From Promethearchaeota archaeon (GTDB taxonomy: Archaea; Asgardarchaeota; Lokiarchaeia; Sigynarchaeales; SOKP01), in NCBI GenBank assembly GCA_004524425.1, contig SDNN01000039.1:1-18568 (forward strand): DNA of 18,568 bases, written 5' to 3'. This document shows positions 1 to 6,613 of this stretch, piece after piece. The position numbers and the translations under genes are program-made. Numbering within the stretch: the stretch's first letter is position 1; every line of letters starts with the position of its first letter. The notes under the pieces were generated by a model. It was not told where the DNA came from. It saw only the letters and a program-made list of their open reading frames with translations, and made no database searches.

Positions 1-471
1 GACGTCGATTTAAGCGATATAATCAATATAGCAATGGTTAATGATGGAATTAGGGGCCCCCACAAGGAAGAATGGCTTGAAGCATGGGCTGCATTTGAAG
101 AGGCAGCAAATCAACGAAATTCCCGTTCCACTTCTAATATTATAAGCCTCTGCCAATATTCATTAGCAATAGCAGACTATATCGAGAAAGTTCATGAAGG
201 TATAAAAAAATATCACGAATTAATCTTTAATAAAAGTGAATATCCTGATGATAACATAAAAAAAATCTGCAAAATATCCATTCATTGGGAAAAATATCTA
301 AAAGATAATGGTCTGGAGGCTGCCAGAAGAATAATACATGATTTTTTAGTTCAGCAAATGAACGAGAAGCCTCATCATGCGAGAAACTTGAGAGCTTTTG
401 TCCAAAAACTACTAGAATTGCTCAATTCTAAGTACAAATATCTTAAGATCGCATTTGAAATTGAAGCCTGA
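1..471 (+). CDS. C-terminal part of an unrecognised helical protein (5' end outside window)
   Basis: The reading frame is open from base 1, so this is the tail of a gene that begins upstream. The ATG at 34 is the first methionine in view but need not be the start, because 11 in-frame codons precede it without a stop. About 156 residues are visible. They look mainly alpha-helical and soluble: there is no membrane segment, and charged residues alternate with hydrophobic ones (for example the stretch around DYIEKVHEGIKKYHEL). I see no catalytic motif, no metal-binding cysteine pair and no family signature, and I do not recognise the protein. The next gene, on the same strand, starts 70 bases downstream and appears to have its own promoter, so the two need not be co-transcribed. 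That the frame is coding is fairly safe because of its length and ordinary composition; the function is unknown. Confidence 0.6.
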   Translation, partial: DVDLSDIINIAMVNDGIRGPHKEEWLEAWAAFEEAANQRNSRSTSNIISLCQYSLAIADYIEKVHEGIKKYHELIFNKSEYPDDNIKKICKISIHWEKYLKDNGLEAARRIIHDFLVQQMNEKPHHARNLRAFVQKLLELLNSKYKYLKIAFEIEA

Positions 472-482
472 TTTTGAAATGC

Positions 483-500
483 TAAAAACTCTAGTTTTTA
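483..500. repeat. Perfect 8-bp dyad upstream of the thioredoxin-fold gene
   Basis: TAAAAACT (483-490) and AGTTTTTA (493-500) are exact inverted repeats separated by two bases. The two-base centre is too short for a good RNA hairpin loop, which favours a DNA-binding site for a dimeric regulator. It lies just upstream of the TATA-like element at 509-518 and 12 bases after the stop of the preceding gene. A role in ending the upstream transcript is the alternative. Confidence 0.45.
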
Positions 501-508
501 TAGAAAAA

Positions 509-518
509 ATATTTAAAA
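509..518 (+). promoter_or_regulatory. TATA-box-like element for the thioredoxin-fold gene
   Basis: ATATTTAAAA at 509-518 is centred about 27 bases before the ATG at 541. That is the spacing expected for an archaeal promoter whose transcript starts at or next to the start codon (leaderless). No Shine-Dalgarno-like sequence precedes the ATG, which fits leaderless initiation. The call rests on position and composition only, in a very AT-rich region. Confidence 0.45.
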
Positions 519-521
519 ATC

Positions 522-540
522 AGTTGAAATAAATTCAACT
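522..540. promoter_or_regulatory. Operator-like inverted repeat abutting the start codon at 541
   Basis: AGTTGAA (522-528) and TTCAACT (534-540) form a perfect 7-bp inverted repeat with a 5-base spacer. It ends on the base before the ATG. With the TATA-like element at 509-518 it would cover the region between the TATA box and the transcription start, a common place for archaeal repressors to bind. If instead a longer transcript includes it, the hairpin would lie directly against the start codon. Confidence 0.45.
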
Positions 541-837
541 ATGTCAAAATTCAAAATTGTGGTCAAGAAAAACTGCTACTTCTGTGATAAACTAGAAGAT
601 TGGCTTTCAGGTAAGGATGTAGACTATAAGGTATTGGATTATCAAGATCCAGACGATTTTGATGATCCTATAATGGAGAATCATACATTCAACGCATTAT
701 ATTGCGATATGAGCGCTTGCGTGGAAGGGATCCCAATCATAGTAAAAAATGATGAGGAATTCTATTATGGGGAGATTTGGGACTTTGTGAACAATGAAAT
801 CATCGAGGAAAAAGCAAGAAAAATATTTGACCTATAA
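541..837 (+). CDS. Small thioredoxin-fold (glutaredoxin-like) protein with four cysteines
   Basis: This 98-residue protein has the layout of a minimal glutaredoxin or thioredoxin-like redox protein. A first beta strand (residues 3-9) is followed by a CxxC active site, Cys12-Tyr-Phe-Cys15, at the start of a helix. A Gly-Ile-Pro-Ile stretch at 63-66 provides the expected cis-proline strand. A likely role is thiol-disulfide exchange in the cytoplasm; there is no signal peptide or membrane segment. Unusually, it has a second cysteine pair, Cys55 and Cys60, just before the cis-proline. This could form a second disulfide or help bind metal. The CYFC active site resembles the glutaredoxin CPYC type but lacks its proline. 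The ATG is placed by the TATA-like element 27 bases upstream. The partner reductase cannot be told from the neighbours. Confidence 0.72.
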   Translation: MSKFKIVVKKNCYFCDKLEDWLSGKDVDYKVLDYQDPDDFDDPIMENHTFNALYCDMSACVEGIPIIVKNDEEFYYGEIWDFVNNEIIEEKARKIFDL

Positions 838-898
838 TATCACAATTCTATATGATCTAGCACTTTCTTTTTGCATGTTATGGAGATATATTAAATAA

Positions 899-929
899 TT
901 CGTGAAATGAAGCTTTCACGAAGTTTTTT
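899..929 (+). terminator. Hairpin plus U-tract after the thioredoxin-fold gene
   Basis: TTCGTGAAA (899-907) and TTTCACGAA (914-922) form a perfect 9-bp stem with a 6-base loop. They are followed by G and a run of six T at 924-929. This has the shape of a bacterial intrinsic terminator. In archaea the U-tract alone can end transcription. It sits about 60 bases after the stop at 837 and before the acyl-CoA dehydrogenase gene. A weaker 6-bp stem (ATGGAG at 944-949 with CTCCAT at 956-961) follows. Confidence 0.5.
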
Positions 930-1043
930 AATTTTCTTCGAGAATGGAGGATTTTCTCCATGAAATCTTATGACTATTGTGAAAAGTATCATTAAAATTA
1001 TATCGTGAATATCATTACTTAACATTAAATTTGTGATATAACC

Positions 1044-2288
1044 ATGTATGATTATTTGTTAAGTGAAGAATACAAGAAATTCAAGGAAGAAGTCCGTGAA
1101 TTTGTAAAAAATGAAGTTCCTCATTCATTATTAAAAAAAATGGATAAAGATGAAATTCAATATCCCGCAGAATTCGTACAAGGGCTCGCTAGACACAATT
1201 TAATTGGCATAAGATTTCCAAAAGAATATGGTGGTCGAGGATTAGATTGGGAAGCAGAAATAATTGCTGAAGAAGAGATTGGTGTGTTAGGCAGTTCACT
1301 TGCTTGCTTGTTCTCAATCACGAGCATTTGCGGAGAGGCACTCCACTTTTTTGGTAGTGAAGATCAAAAACAAAGATATCTTAAACCGATGTGTGAGGGT
1401 AAAAAGTTTTGTGCTGAAGCATTAACGGAGCCAAGAGGAGGTTCAGATTTTTTCGGCGCCACGTGCACCGCCGTGAAAGAAGGCGATCATTATATCTTAA
1501 ATGGAGAAAAAAGATTTGTCGTGGGTGCTGAAGGGGCAGATTTCTTTTTAGTTTATGCTAAAACTAATTTAGACCCTAAGGCAGACCCACATAAAGCCCT
1601 AAGTTTATTTATTGTTGATAGAGATGATGGGGTGAGCACTGAATACTTATACGGATTGCTTGGAACCCGTGGAGGTGGTGCAGGCAGGATAAAATTTGAA
1701 GATGTCAAAGTTCCCGCAAATAACCTCATTCTTGGAGAAGGAGCAGGCGGAAGAATTTTCTATCAAATGATGGTTCCAGAAAGATTAACCACCGCATCTG
1801 GATTGATTGGGCTTGCTCGAGCATCTCATAGAATAGCAACAAAATACAGTACTAAAAGAAAAGCTTTTGGTCAAACAATAAATAGATTTCAGGCAGTTAG
1901 CTTCATGATTGCTGAAAATTGTACTCTCTTGGATGCGATTAGGGGATTAGTATATAATACGGCAAAAAGTATTGATGCAGGAGCTCCTCCCGCTTTACAG
2001 AGAAGACTTGTTTCTGAAGCAAAGAAGTTTTCAACTGAGAAGTGTTGGAAAGTAATAAATAATTCCATGCAGATCATGGCAGGAATAGGATACACCACGG
2101 TTTATCCCATAGAACGTCTTTTACGTGATTCGAGGATTGGACAGATTTGGACTGGAACCAATGAAATAATGAGCCTTATCATCCAACACGAGTGGTACAA
2201 GGAGGCACTGAGCGAAAAATGGCTTGGAAGAGATGTTGAGCAAGACGCCATTGACTCAGAACACGAGGAAGAAAAACATTATGGATAA
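1044..2288 (+). CDS. Acyl-CoA dehydrogenase, IVD/LCAD-type catalytic base
   Basis: This 414-residue FAD flavoprotein oxidises an acyl-CoA thioester to the trans-2-enoyl-CoA, normally passing electrons to electron-transfer flavoprotein. The full family layout is visible: an N-terminal helical domain (1-120), a middle beta domain with the FAD and substrate segment ALTEPRGGSD (126-135), and a C-terminal helical domain with KRKAFGQTINRFQ (271-283) and a GIGYT segment (347-351). The length is normal. The position that holds the catalytic Glu in medium- and short-chain enzymes (IYEGT) is IWTGT here, with Thr370. A glutamate occurs at PER (Glu246), the position used by isovaleryl-CoA and long-chain enzymes. 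The start is ATG 1044, preceded by GTGAT about 6 bases upstream. No ETF, thiolase or hydratase gene is nearby, so the substrate and electron acceptor remain open. A branched-chain or long-chain substrate is the better guess. Confidence 0.93.
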   Translation: MYDYLLSEEYKKFKEEVREFVKNEVPHSLLKKMDKDEIQYPAEFVQGLARHNLIGIRFPKEYGGRGLDWEAEIIAEEEIGVLGSSLACLFSITSICGEALHFFGSEDQKQRYLKPMCEGKKFCAEALTEPRGGSDFFGATCTAVKEGDHYILNGEKRFVVGAEGADFFLVYAKTNLDPKADPHKALSLFIVDRDDGVSTEYLYGLLGTRGGGAGRIKFEDVKVPANNLILGEGAGGRIFYQMMVPERLTTASGLIGLARASHRIATKYSTKRKAFGQTINRFQAVSFMIAENCTLLDAIRGLVYNTAKSIDAGAPPALQRRLVSEAKKFSTEKCWKVINNSMQIMAGIGYTTVYPIERLLRDSRIGQIWTGTNEIMSLIIQHEWYKEALSEKWLGRDVEQDAIDSEHEEEKHYG

Positions 2289-2353
2289 TGTTTTAATATT
2301 ATTCATTTTAAAAAATTTTTAATTATTTCTCAGAGCTTTTATTGCCCTTTATC

Positions 2354-3070
2354 CTATAATAGTAAATTTTTGATCCATTCAGGTAAGATTAATCCTATAT
2401 AGAATTCAATAGCACTGGAAATTAAAATCAATCGCGTGATGACCACCGTCAAGGGGGTCAAGGGAATTAAAATTTCCATGATGAGTCCAACAATGAAAGA
2501 ACAAAAGGCAATCAGCATGCATTTCCCTTTCAAATTCATTTCTGGATTTTCTGATCTCAAAGTTTCTCTGACAAATAACATCCCTAAAATAAAAAATGTT
2601 CCGATCCAGACGAGTAAATAGATGTCAATTAAGGGATGGAATTCAACTTGAAATGGAGCCAAAAATACCCCAATGCTTTCTGTTGGACTTAGAAAAAGAT
2701 ACCAGAAGAATATTTCATAAAGTATCCCTAAAATGATAAAAAAGATTATCCAAACTCTTCTCCTATCAACACGCAATACATCAAAGAAACCAATTATAGA
2801 AGCGATAAAATAAAATGGTATAAAGGCAAATCCAATTATGAAATACAATGGCTCACTAAGAGGTGCATTGAAAAAGACGATCATGATAAATGATATGGCA
2901 TCTGGTATATAGCCAGAGGTTATAGCAATCCAGGCTAATCCAATCAATGCAATTTCTCTTTTTTTATATTGAAAATATCTCGAAATGATCTTTATGCCTA
3001 AAAAACAACTGATTAGAACAAAAATTAAACTTGAAATACCTTGTAAAAAATCTATTGGTCCTAACTCCAT
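2354..3070 (-). CDS. Seven-helix integral membrane protein of unknown function
   Basis: This 238-residue protein has about seven hydrophobic segments, near residues 9-29, 41-67, 74-97, 105-127, 146-166, 183-205 and 208-229. Basic loops (YKKRE at 35-39, RVDRRR at 100-105, and the Lys-rich loop at 180-183) sit where cytoplasmic loops would be. It starts MELGPIDFLQG; I associate N-termini of this kind, followed by SLIFV, with abundant Lokiarchaeal membrane proteins, but that is recollection, not a search result. There is no linked kinase, receiver or enzymatic domain and no obvious transport motif. The start is supported by AGGGGAT about 6 bases upstream of the ATG and a TTTAAATA element further up. 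It is convergent with the acyl-CoA dehydrogenase gene, with 65 bases between the stops. It could be a sensory or scaffolding membrane domain; the function is unknown. Confidence 0.72.
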   Translation of the reverse strand: MELGPIDFLQGISSLIFVLISCFLGIKIISRYFQYKKREIALIGLAWIAITSGYIPDAISFIMIVFFNAPLSEPLYFIIGFAFIPFYFIASIIGFFDVLRVDRRRVWIIFFIILGILYEIFFWYLFLSPTESIGVFLAPFQVEFHPLIDIYLLVWIGTFFILGMLFVRETLRSENPEMNLKGKCMLIAFCSFIVGLIMEILIPLTPLTVVITRLILISSAIEFYIGLILPEWIKNLLL

Positions 3071-3446
3071 TTTTTATCCCCTAAAAAGTATTTAAAAATT
3101 TTAACTAGTAATAGGTTCATTATTTAAAAATGTTAATTGAATTTGATCAATGCAGATAAATATGAAAATCTCAATATTAGATAAAAAAGACGATCTTTTT
3201 TCCATTAAATTTTTCTTTTTAGAAACAATGATGCGTAAAAACACCATGTATATTCAGTTTGATTTTGACTTAATAAATCAACAATTAATTGGTTATAATC
3301 AAGGTTCTGGACCTAACCTATCCAAACTTAGTATTATATATATTAAAAGAAAAAGTAAAAAAATATCAAGTTAATTTTCTCTTGAATTACAGCGTATTTA
3401 ATCAATACTGATATAATAGGAGGGATGGATATTATTTATTTACTAA
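3071..3446. other. Intergenic region between two membrane-protein genes
   Basis: This 376-base gap is very AT-rich. It holds the promoter region of the - strand gene that starts at 3070, and a 74-codon frame on the + strand (3150-3374, listed separately) that may or may not be real. I see no tRNA-like fold, no long inverted repeat and no tandem repeat here. Confidence 0.6.
3150..3374 (+). CDS. Possible small basic protein, 74 residues (doubtful)
   Basis: This open frame lies between two - strand genes and is the only candidate gene in the gap. In favour: a TTATTTAAAAA element at about 3119-3129 is centred roughly 26 bases before the ATG, the spacing of a leaderless archaeal promoter, and the composition is not extreme. 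Against: there is no recognisable domain, the frame is Lys/Ile/Phe-rich as random AT-rich frames tend to be, and no Shine-Dalgarno sequence precedes it. The C-terminus is strongly basic (YIKRKSKKISS). A hydrophobic stretch at 18-24 (SIKFFFL) is too short for a membrane span. I would treat it as unproven. Confidence 0.25.
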   Translation: MQINMKISILDKKDDLFSIKFFFLETMMRKNTMYIQFDFDLINQQLIGYNQGSGPNLSKLSIIYIKRKSKKISS

Positions 3447-4310
3447 TTATACTTCTTCGAACTTAATTTGGACATTTTTCATAATTCCAAACTTCTTTGC
3501 CCATTTCAATATATATTTATTTCGTTTTTTAATGGTAATATCTAATAATATAACGGCAGGTATTGAAAGGATTGTTATTATTAGTGGTAATATCAAAAAT
3601 AGCGGAAGCTCTGGACCCTTAAATAATCCTTTTTGTATCATTGTTATAACAAAAACATAAAAAGAAAAAGCTAGCCCAATTCCAGCGAAACCTTGCAGAA
3701 AATACAAGTACCACCCTCCAACACTTCGAATTTCAACCAGATCTCGTTTATTCTTAACTTTTTCAGCATTAGAATATACAATACCCGCATCTATTAAGAA
3801 CCAAACAGAAGAAAATAAAAACATGGAAATTCCTACTGTAATACTAAGTAGCATTCCTATAGTTATAAATACACCTTCACCCCCCGCTTTTTTGATATAA
3901 ATAAAGTTGTTTACGATGTCATCGTTTATAACGAGCATTAACGCAAGATTAATACTTGCTAAAGCTGGAAATATCGCTCTAAATGTAGAATTGAATTTTT
4001 CAGGTTTTTTCCGTATTTCTATGCCATATGCCATTTTTCGCCCTATAATTTGTTTATGAATGTAAAGAAAGACAGGACCTAACAAATAGCCACCTAATAA
4101 TCCTCCAATCATTGATGTTAAAACAACCATTCCAAATGAGTATAATATCCAATATCCTGAGTTATCAAATTTGATTATTTTCACATAGTTAGTGGCTTGA
4201 ATACCAATATTAAAAAATATTACAATAATAGACAATAAAACAAAAAAACCAAAAGTAGTAAAAAACAAAATCATTGGTTTTTTATACCTTTTAAAACTCA
4301 TAATTTTCAT
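3447..4310 (-). CDS. Six-helix integral membrane protein of unknown function
   Basis: This 287-residue protein has about six hydrophobic segments near residues 12-34, 54-84, 112-130, 147-176, 200-225 and 236-258. It has a basic N-terminus (KRYKK) and a highly charged C-terminal tail (KKRNKYILKWAKKFG at 261-275). The second segment is glycine-rich (MIGGLLGGYLLGP, 67-79), as in helices that pack closely or line a channel. I see no ABC, rhomboid, protease or transporter signature and cannot assign a family. The start is ATG 4310, with a second ATG three codons on. No strong Shine-Dalgarno precedes it, but the AT-rich element ATATAAATG on the - strand (about 4340-4350) is consistent with a short-leader promoter. 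It stands alone: 219 bases separate it from the PFK gene upstream. Confidence 0.68.
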   Translation of the reverse strand: MKIMSFKRYKKPMILFFTTFGFFVLLSIIVIFFNIGIQATNYVKIIKFDNSGYWILYSFGMVVLTSMIGGLLGGYLLGPVFLYIHKQIIGRKMAYGIEIRKKPEKFNSTFRAIFPALASINLALMLVINDDIVNNFIYIKKAGGEGVFITIGMLLSITVGISMFLFSSVWFLIDAGIVYSNAEKVKNKRDLVEIRSVGGWYLYFLQGFAGIGLAFSFYVFVITMIQKGLFKGPELPLFLILPLIITILSIPAVILLDITIKKRNKYILKWAKKFGIMKNVQIKFEEV

Positions 4311-4529
4311 CTAAAAGATTAGAATTTGATTTTAACAAAACATTTATATTAAGCTTTTATAATAAATTTTTTACTTATAAATCAATTGATAAAGCTCTAT
4401 ATCTCAAATTTACCAAAAATTAATAAATATTTTAAAGTATTAATTATAATTGAGTTTCAGTTAATTAGCTCATGTACACTATTCCCTATGAAAAGAATTA
4501 TAATAAAAAGAATAAGTAAAATAAGTAAC

Positions 4530-5708
4530 TTAACTTTCTCTTGATTTGTATCGTATTTTAACCATTAAATCTCTGAGTTCTAATTTATCACTGTCTGGTT
4601 TAATATATTTCTTTTCGACACCGTCTTTAAGGGGATAAGTAGTTATATCAGTACCTTGGAGGGAAACCATTTTCCCAAAATCTTCATGAAGTACCAGTTT
4701 CATGGCGGCTAAACCAAATCTAAGTCCTAATATTCTATCAAAAGAATTTGGCGTGCCGGCTCTCATGGTATGTCCCAATACCACGCTACGACATTCAAAT
4801 TCAACTCCGTTTTTGAGAAATACTTCTTTTAAATCATCTCTTAACTTTAATTCATTTACGAGTATATTTGAAATATTCAAGGCTGGTAAAATGGGATTTC
4901 CAAACACATCTTTAGGCAGTTTTTTGATGGTTTCATGGCTAATTGTTTCAAAATCTCGCTCAAGAGAGGCTTTATTAGGATAGGCACCTTCTGAACATGC
5001 GATCATGTGATATTTATGTCCCGCATTTACTCTCTTTTTAAGTACATTTACCACATCCCGTTCAAAATCGAAAGGGGTCTCAGGGATGAGAATGATATCA
5101 GCTCCAGCAGAAATACCACTATACATGGTTAAGAATCCAGCGTCTCTTCCCATGATTTCAACAATAAATACTCTTTGATGAGAGCGTGCAGTAGTGGTAA
5201 GATTATCCATGGCGTTAGATGCTAATTGAACGGCGCTCCAAAACCCAAACGTATAATGAGTGCCTGCTAAATCATTATCTATTGTTTTGGGACAGCCCAC
5301 TACTTTTGCATTGGTGTATTTGTACATGGCATCAGCTACTCCAAGCGTGTCATCTCCTCCTATTGCTATTAAAGCATCAATTCCTAATTCCTCAAATTTT
5401 CCAGCCATTTCTCGTGCTATTTTTTCTTTTAATCGTTCTTTTTCTTCCTCTGACTGTGCTTTTTGAACGCTTTTGAAAGGATTGGTTCTGCTTGTATATA
5501 GAAATGTTCCTCCAATGGTATGAAGATCATCATGTTCTGCAATATTTAGGGGTATGGTTAAATTTTCCATGAAACCCTTCCATCCTTTAGCAATCCCTAC
5601 GCATTCAACCCCTGCATCAAAGGCCTTCAACATTATACCATACAATACGCTATTAAGACCAGGGCAATCTCCCCCACCCGTAAGTATTCCAATTTTTTTT
5701 ATTGTCAT
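4530..5708 (-). CDS. pfp: 6-phosphofructokinase (PfkA family), pyrophosphate-type active site
   Basis: This 392-residue enzyme phosphorylates fructose 6-phosphate to fructose 1,6-bisphosphate in the Embden-Meyerhof pathway. Visible motifs are the phosphate-donor loop GILTGGGDCPGLN (7-19), GGDDTLG (117-123), PKTIDND (140-146) with catalytic Asp144, MGRDAG (186-191) binding fructose 6-phosphate, and PETPFD (209-214). Asp120 stands where ATP-dependent enzymes have Gly (E. coli Gly104), and Lys141 where they have Gly (Gly124). That Asp/Lys pair is the accepted signature of pyrophosphate-dependent PFK and clashes with ATP binding. I therefore predict a reversible PPi-dependent enzyme, although the phosphate donor needs an assay. 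Most archaea use unrelated ADP-dependent sugar kinases at this step. The gene lies 85 bases downstream of zpr1 on the same strand and has a TTTTATATTGG element of its own, so it is probably transcribed separately. Confidence 0.9.
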   Translation of the reverse strand: MTIKKIGILTGGGDCPGLNSVLYGIMLKAFDAGVECVGIAKGWKGFMENLTIPLNIAEHDDLHTIGGTFLYTSRTNPFKSVQKAQSEEEKERLKEKIAREMAGKFEELGIDALIAIGGDDTLGVADAMYKYTNAKVVGCPKTIDNDLAGTHYTFGFWSAVQLASNAMDNLTTTARSHQRVFIVEIMGRDAGFLTMYSGISAGADIILIPETPFDFERDVVNVLKKRVNAGHKYHMIACSEGAYPNKASLERDFETISHETIKKLPKDVFGNPILPALNISNILVNELKLRDDLKEVFLKNGVEFECRSVVLGHTMRAGTPNSFDRILGLRFGLAAMKLVLHEDFGKMVSLQGTDITTYPLKDGVEKKYIKPDSDKLELRDLMVKIRYKSRES

Positions 5709-5793
5709 TTAATATCATCTTAATTATTTTTAGCCAATATAAAATGATTAGGTAATGTGAACTAAAAATTTTATCATGGAAGAAAAACTTGAA

Positions 5794-6369
5794 CTATTCG
5801 TCGTTATTCTGAATATCTTTAAGTTTTTCAAAGGTATATTTAGATTCATCCTGGGGGATGATATAACTTCCTCCTCCCATATCAATTATTTTTAAGTTAA
5901 ATTCCAATTCTCCTCTAGTAGCTTTATTTAGGGCTTTCAAGATCTCTTCAATTTCATTAATTTCGGGATCATCCTCAGGAAGGCTTTTTCGATATATTGA
6001 AACTGCCTGCTCAAACCTTAAAAGGATCCCTTCCACGTTGGTATAATAAAAATCGGCATTTGGACCTGGTTGCACTTCAAGTTCCAACTCAGGAATTATC
6101 AACTTTCCCATGGGTGATCGATAAATTTTAGATTTTAGATCATTCTCTTCAGTTATTCTTAATGTCATGATGCCTGGGTCCATTCTTGTAGTTAAGGGAA
6201 TCACATCGTTTTTTTGAAAACCACATTGATTACACTTAAATGATATTATCAACATTTTATCTCCATCTGGTAAATCATATTCTGTTGTATTAATGTTTAT
6301 GATTCCTTTTTTACAAGAAGGACATTTAAACATTAGGTCTTCGTCATTTTCAGATGGATTATGAGTCAT
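5794..6369 (-). CDS. zpr1: ZPR1-type zinc-finger protein, single domain
   Basis: This 191-residue protein matches one module of the ZPR1 family. A four-cysteine zinc finger, Cys16-x2-Cys19 with Cys46-x2-Cys49 (FKCPSC and FKCNQCG), is followed by the characteristic beta domain containing PELELEVQPGP (93-103) and YTNVEGILLRFE (109-120), then a helical region (115-152). Eukaryotic ZPR1 carries two such modules, binds translation elongation factor eEF1A and is thought to help it fold. Archaeal proteins typically have one module, as here, and probably also contact aEF1A, though that is inference from the family. It is cytoplasmic, with no signal or membrane segment. The start is ATG 6369. Its promoter faces the structured region upstream of the oxidoreductase operon. 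Confidence 0.9.
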   Translation of the reverse strand: MTHNPSENDEDLMFKCPSCKKGIININTTEYDLPDGDKMLIISFKCNQCGFQKNDVIPLTTRMDPGIMTLRITEENDLKSKIYRSPMGKLIIPELELEVQPGPNADFYYTNVEGILLRFEQAVSIYRKSLPEDDPEINEIEEILKALNKATRGELEFNLKIIDMGGGSYIIPQDESKYTFEKLKDIQNNDE

Positions 6370-6530
6370 GATATAGTAGTTTATGGTTAGTTTTATCTAA
6401 ATTAAAAATAATCTTGCTAATTTATTTTTGAAAATTAAATTAATCATCATTTTAGTTATTTGTGTTAAGATATTAAAAAAAAGGAATAGATATTGTAGTT
6501 TTTTAATCATCATCCTTAAAATTTTTTTGC

Positions 6531-6559
6531 GTAAAACTTTAATATCATAAGAGTTTTAC
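6531..6559. repeat. 8-bp inverted repeat, possible operator
   Basis: GTAAAACT (6531-6538) and AGTTTTAC (6552-6559) are exact inverted repeats separated by 13 bases, so the half-sites are about two helical turns apart centre to centre. This is about 30 bases upstream of the TATA-like element at 6588-6603. The spacing suits a dimeric DNA-binding regulator better than an RNA hairpin. An 8-bp AT-rich dyad can also arise by chance. Confidence 0.35.
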
Positions 6560-6587
6560 ATTTCCTAATACTTAGTTAAATTTCATC

Positions 6588-6603
6588 TATAAAATAATAT
6601 AAA
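6588..6603 (+). promoter_or_regulatory. TATA-box-like element upstream of the small membrane ORF and oxidoreductase operon
   Basis: CTATAAAATAATATAA is the best TATA-like sequence in the divergent region. Transcription would begin near 6614-6620, at or just past the ATG of the putative 33-codon gene. A transcript from here would run through that gene and the hairpin at 6715-6759 into porG, giving the oxidoreductase operon a structured leader of about 170 bases. Confidence 0.4.
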
Positions 6604-6613
6604 GCTGAGAATA

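Noticed and set aside
1889..2098. 69-codon open frame on the - strand inside the acyl-CoA dehydrogenase gene
   Set aside because: It is antisense to a well-conserved enzyme region, has no family match I recognise, and is explained by the codon pattern of the real gene.
4702..5476. Several + strand open frames of 68-93 codons across the phosphofructokinase gene
   Set aside because: They are antisense to a complete, motif-rich enzyme, and two of them overlap each other in different frames, as shadow frames do.
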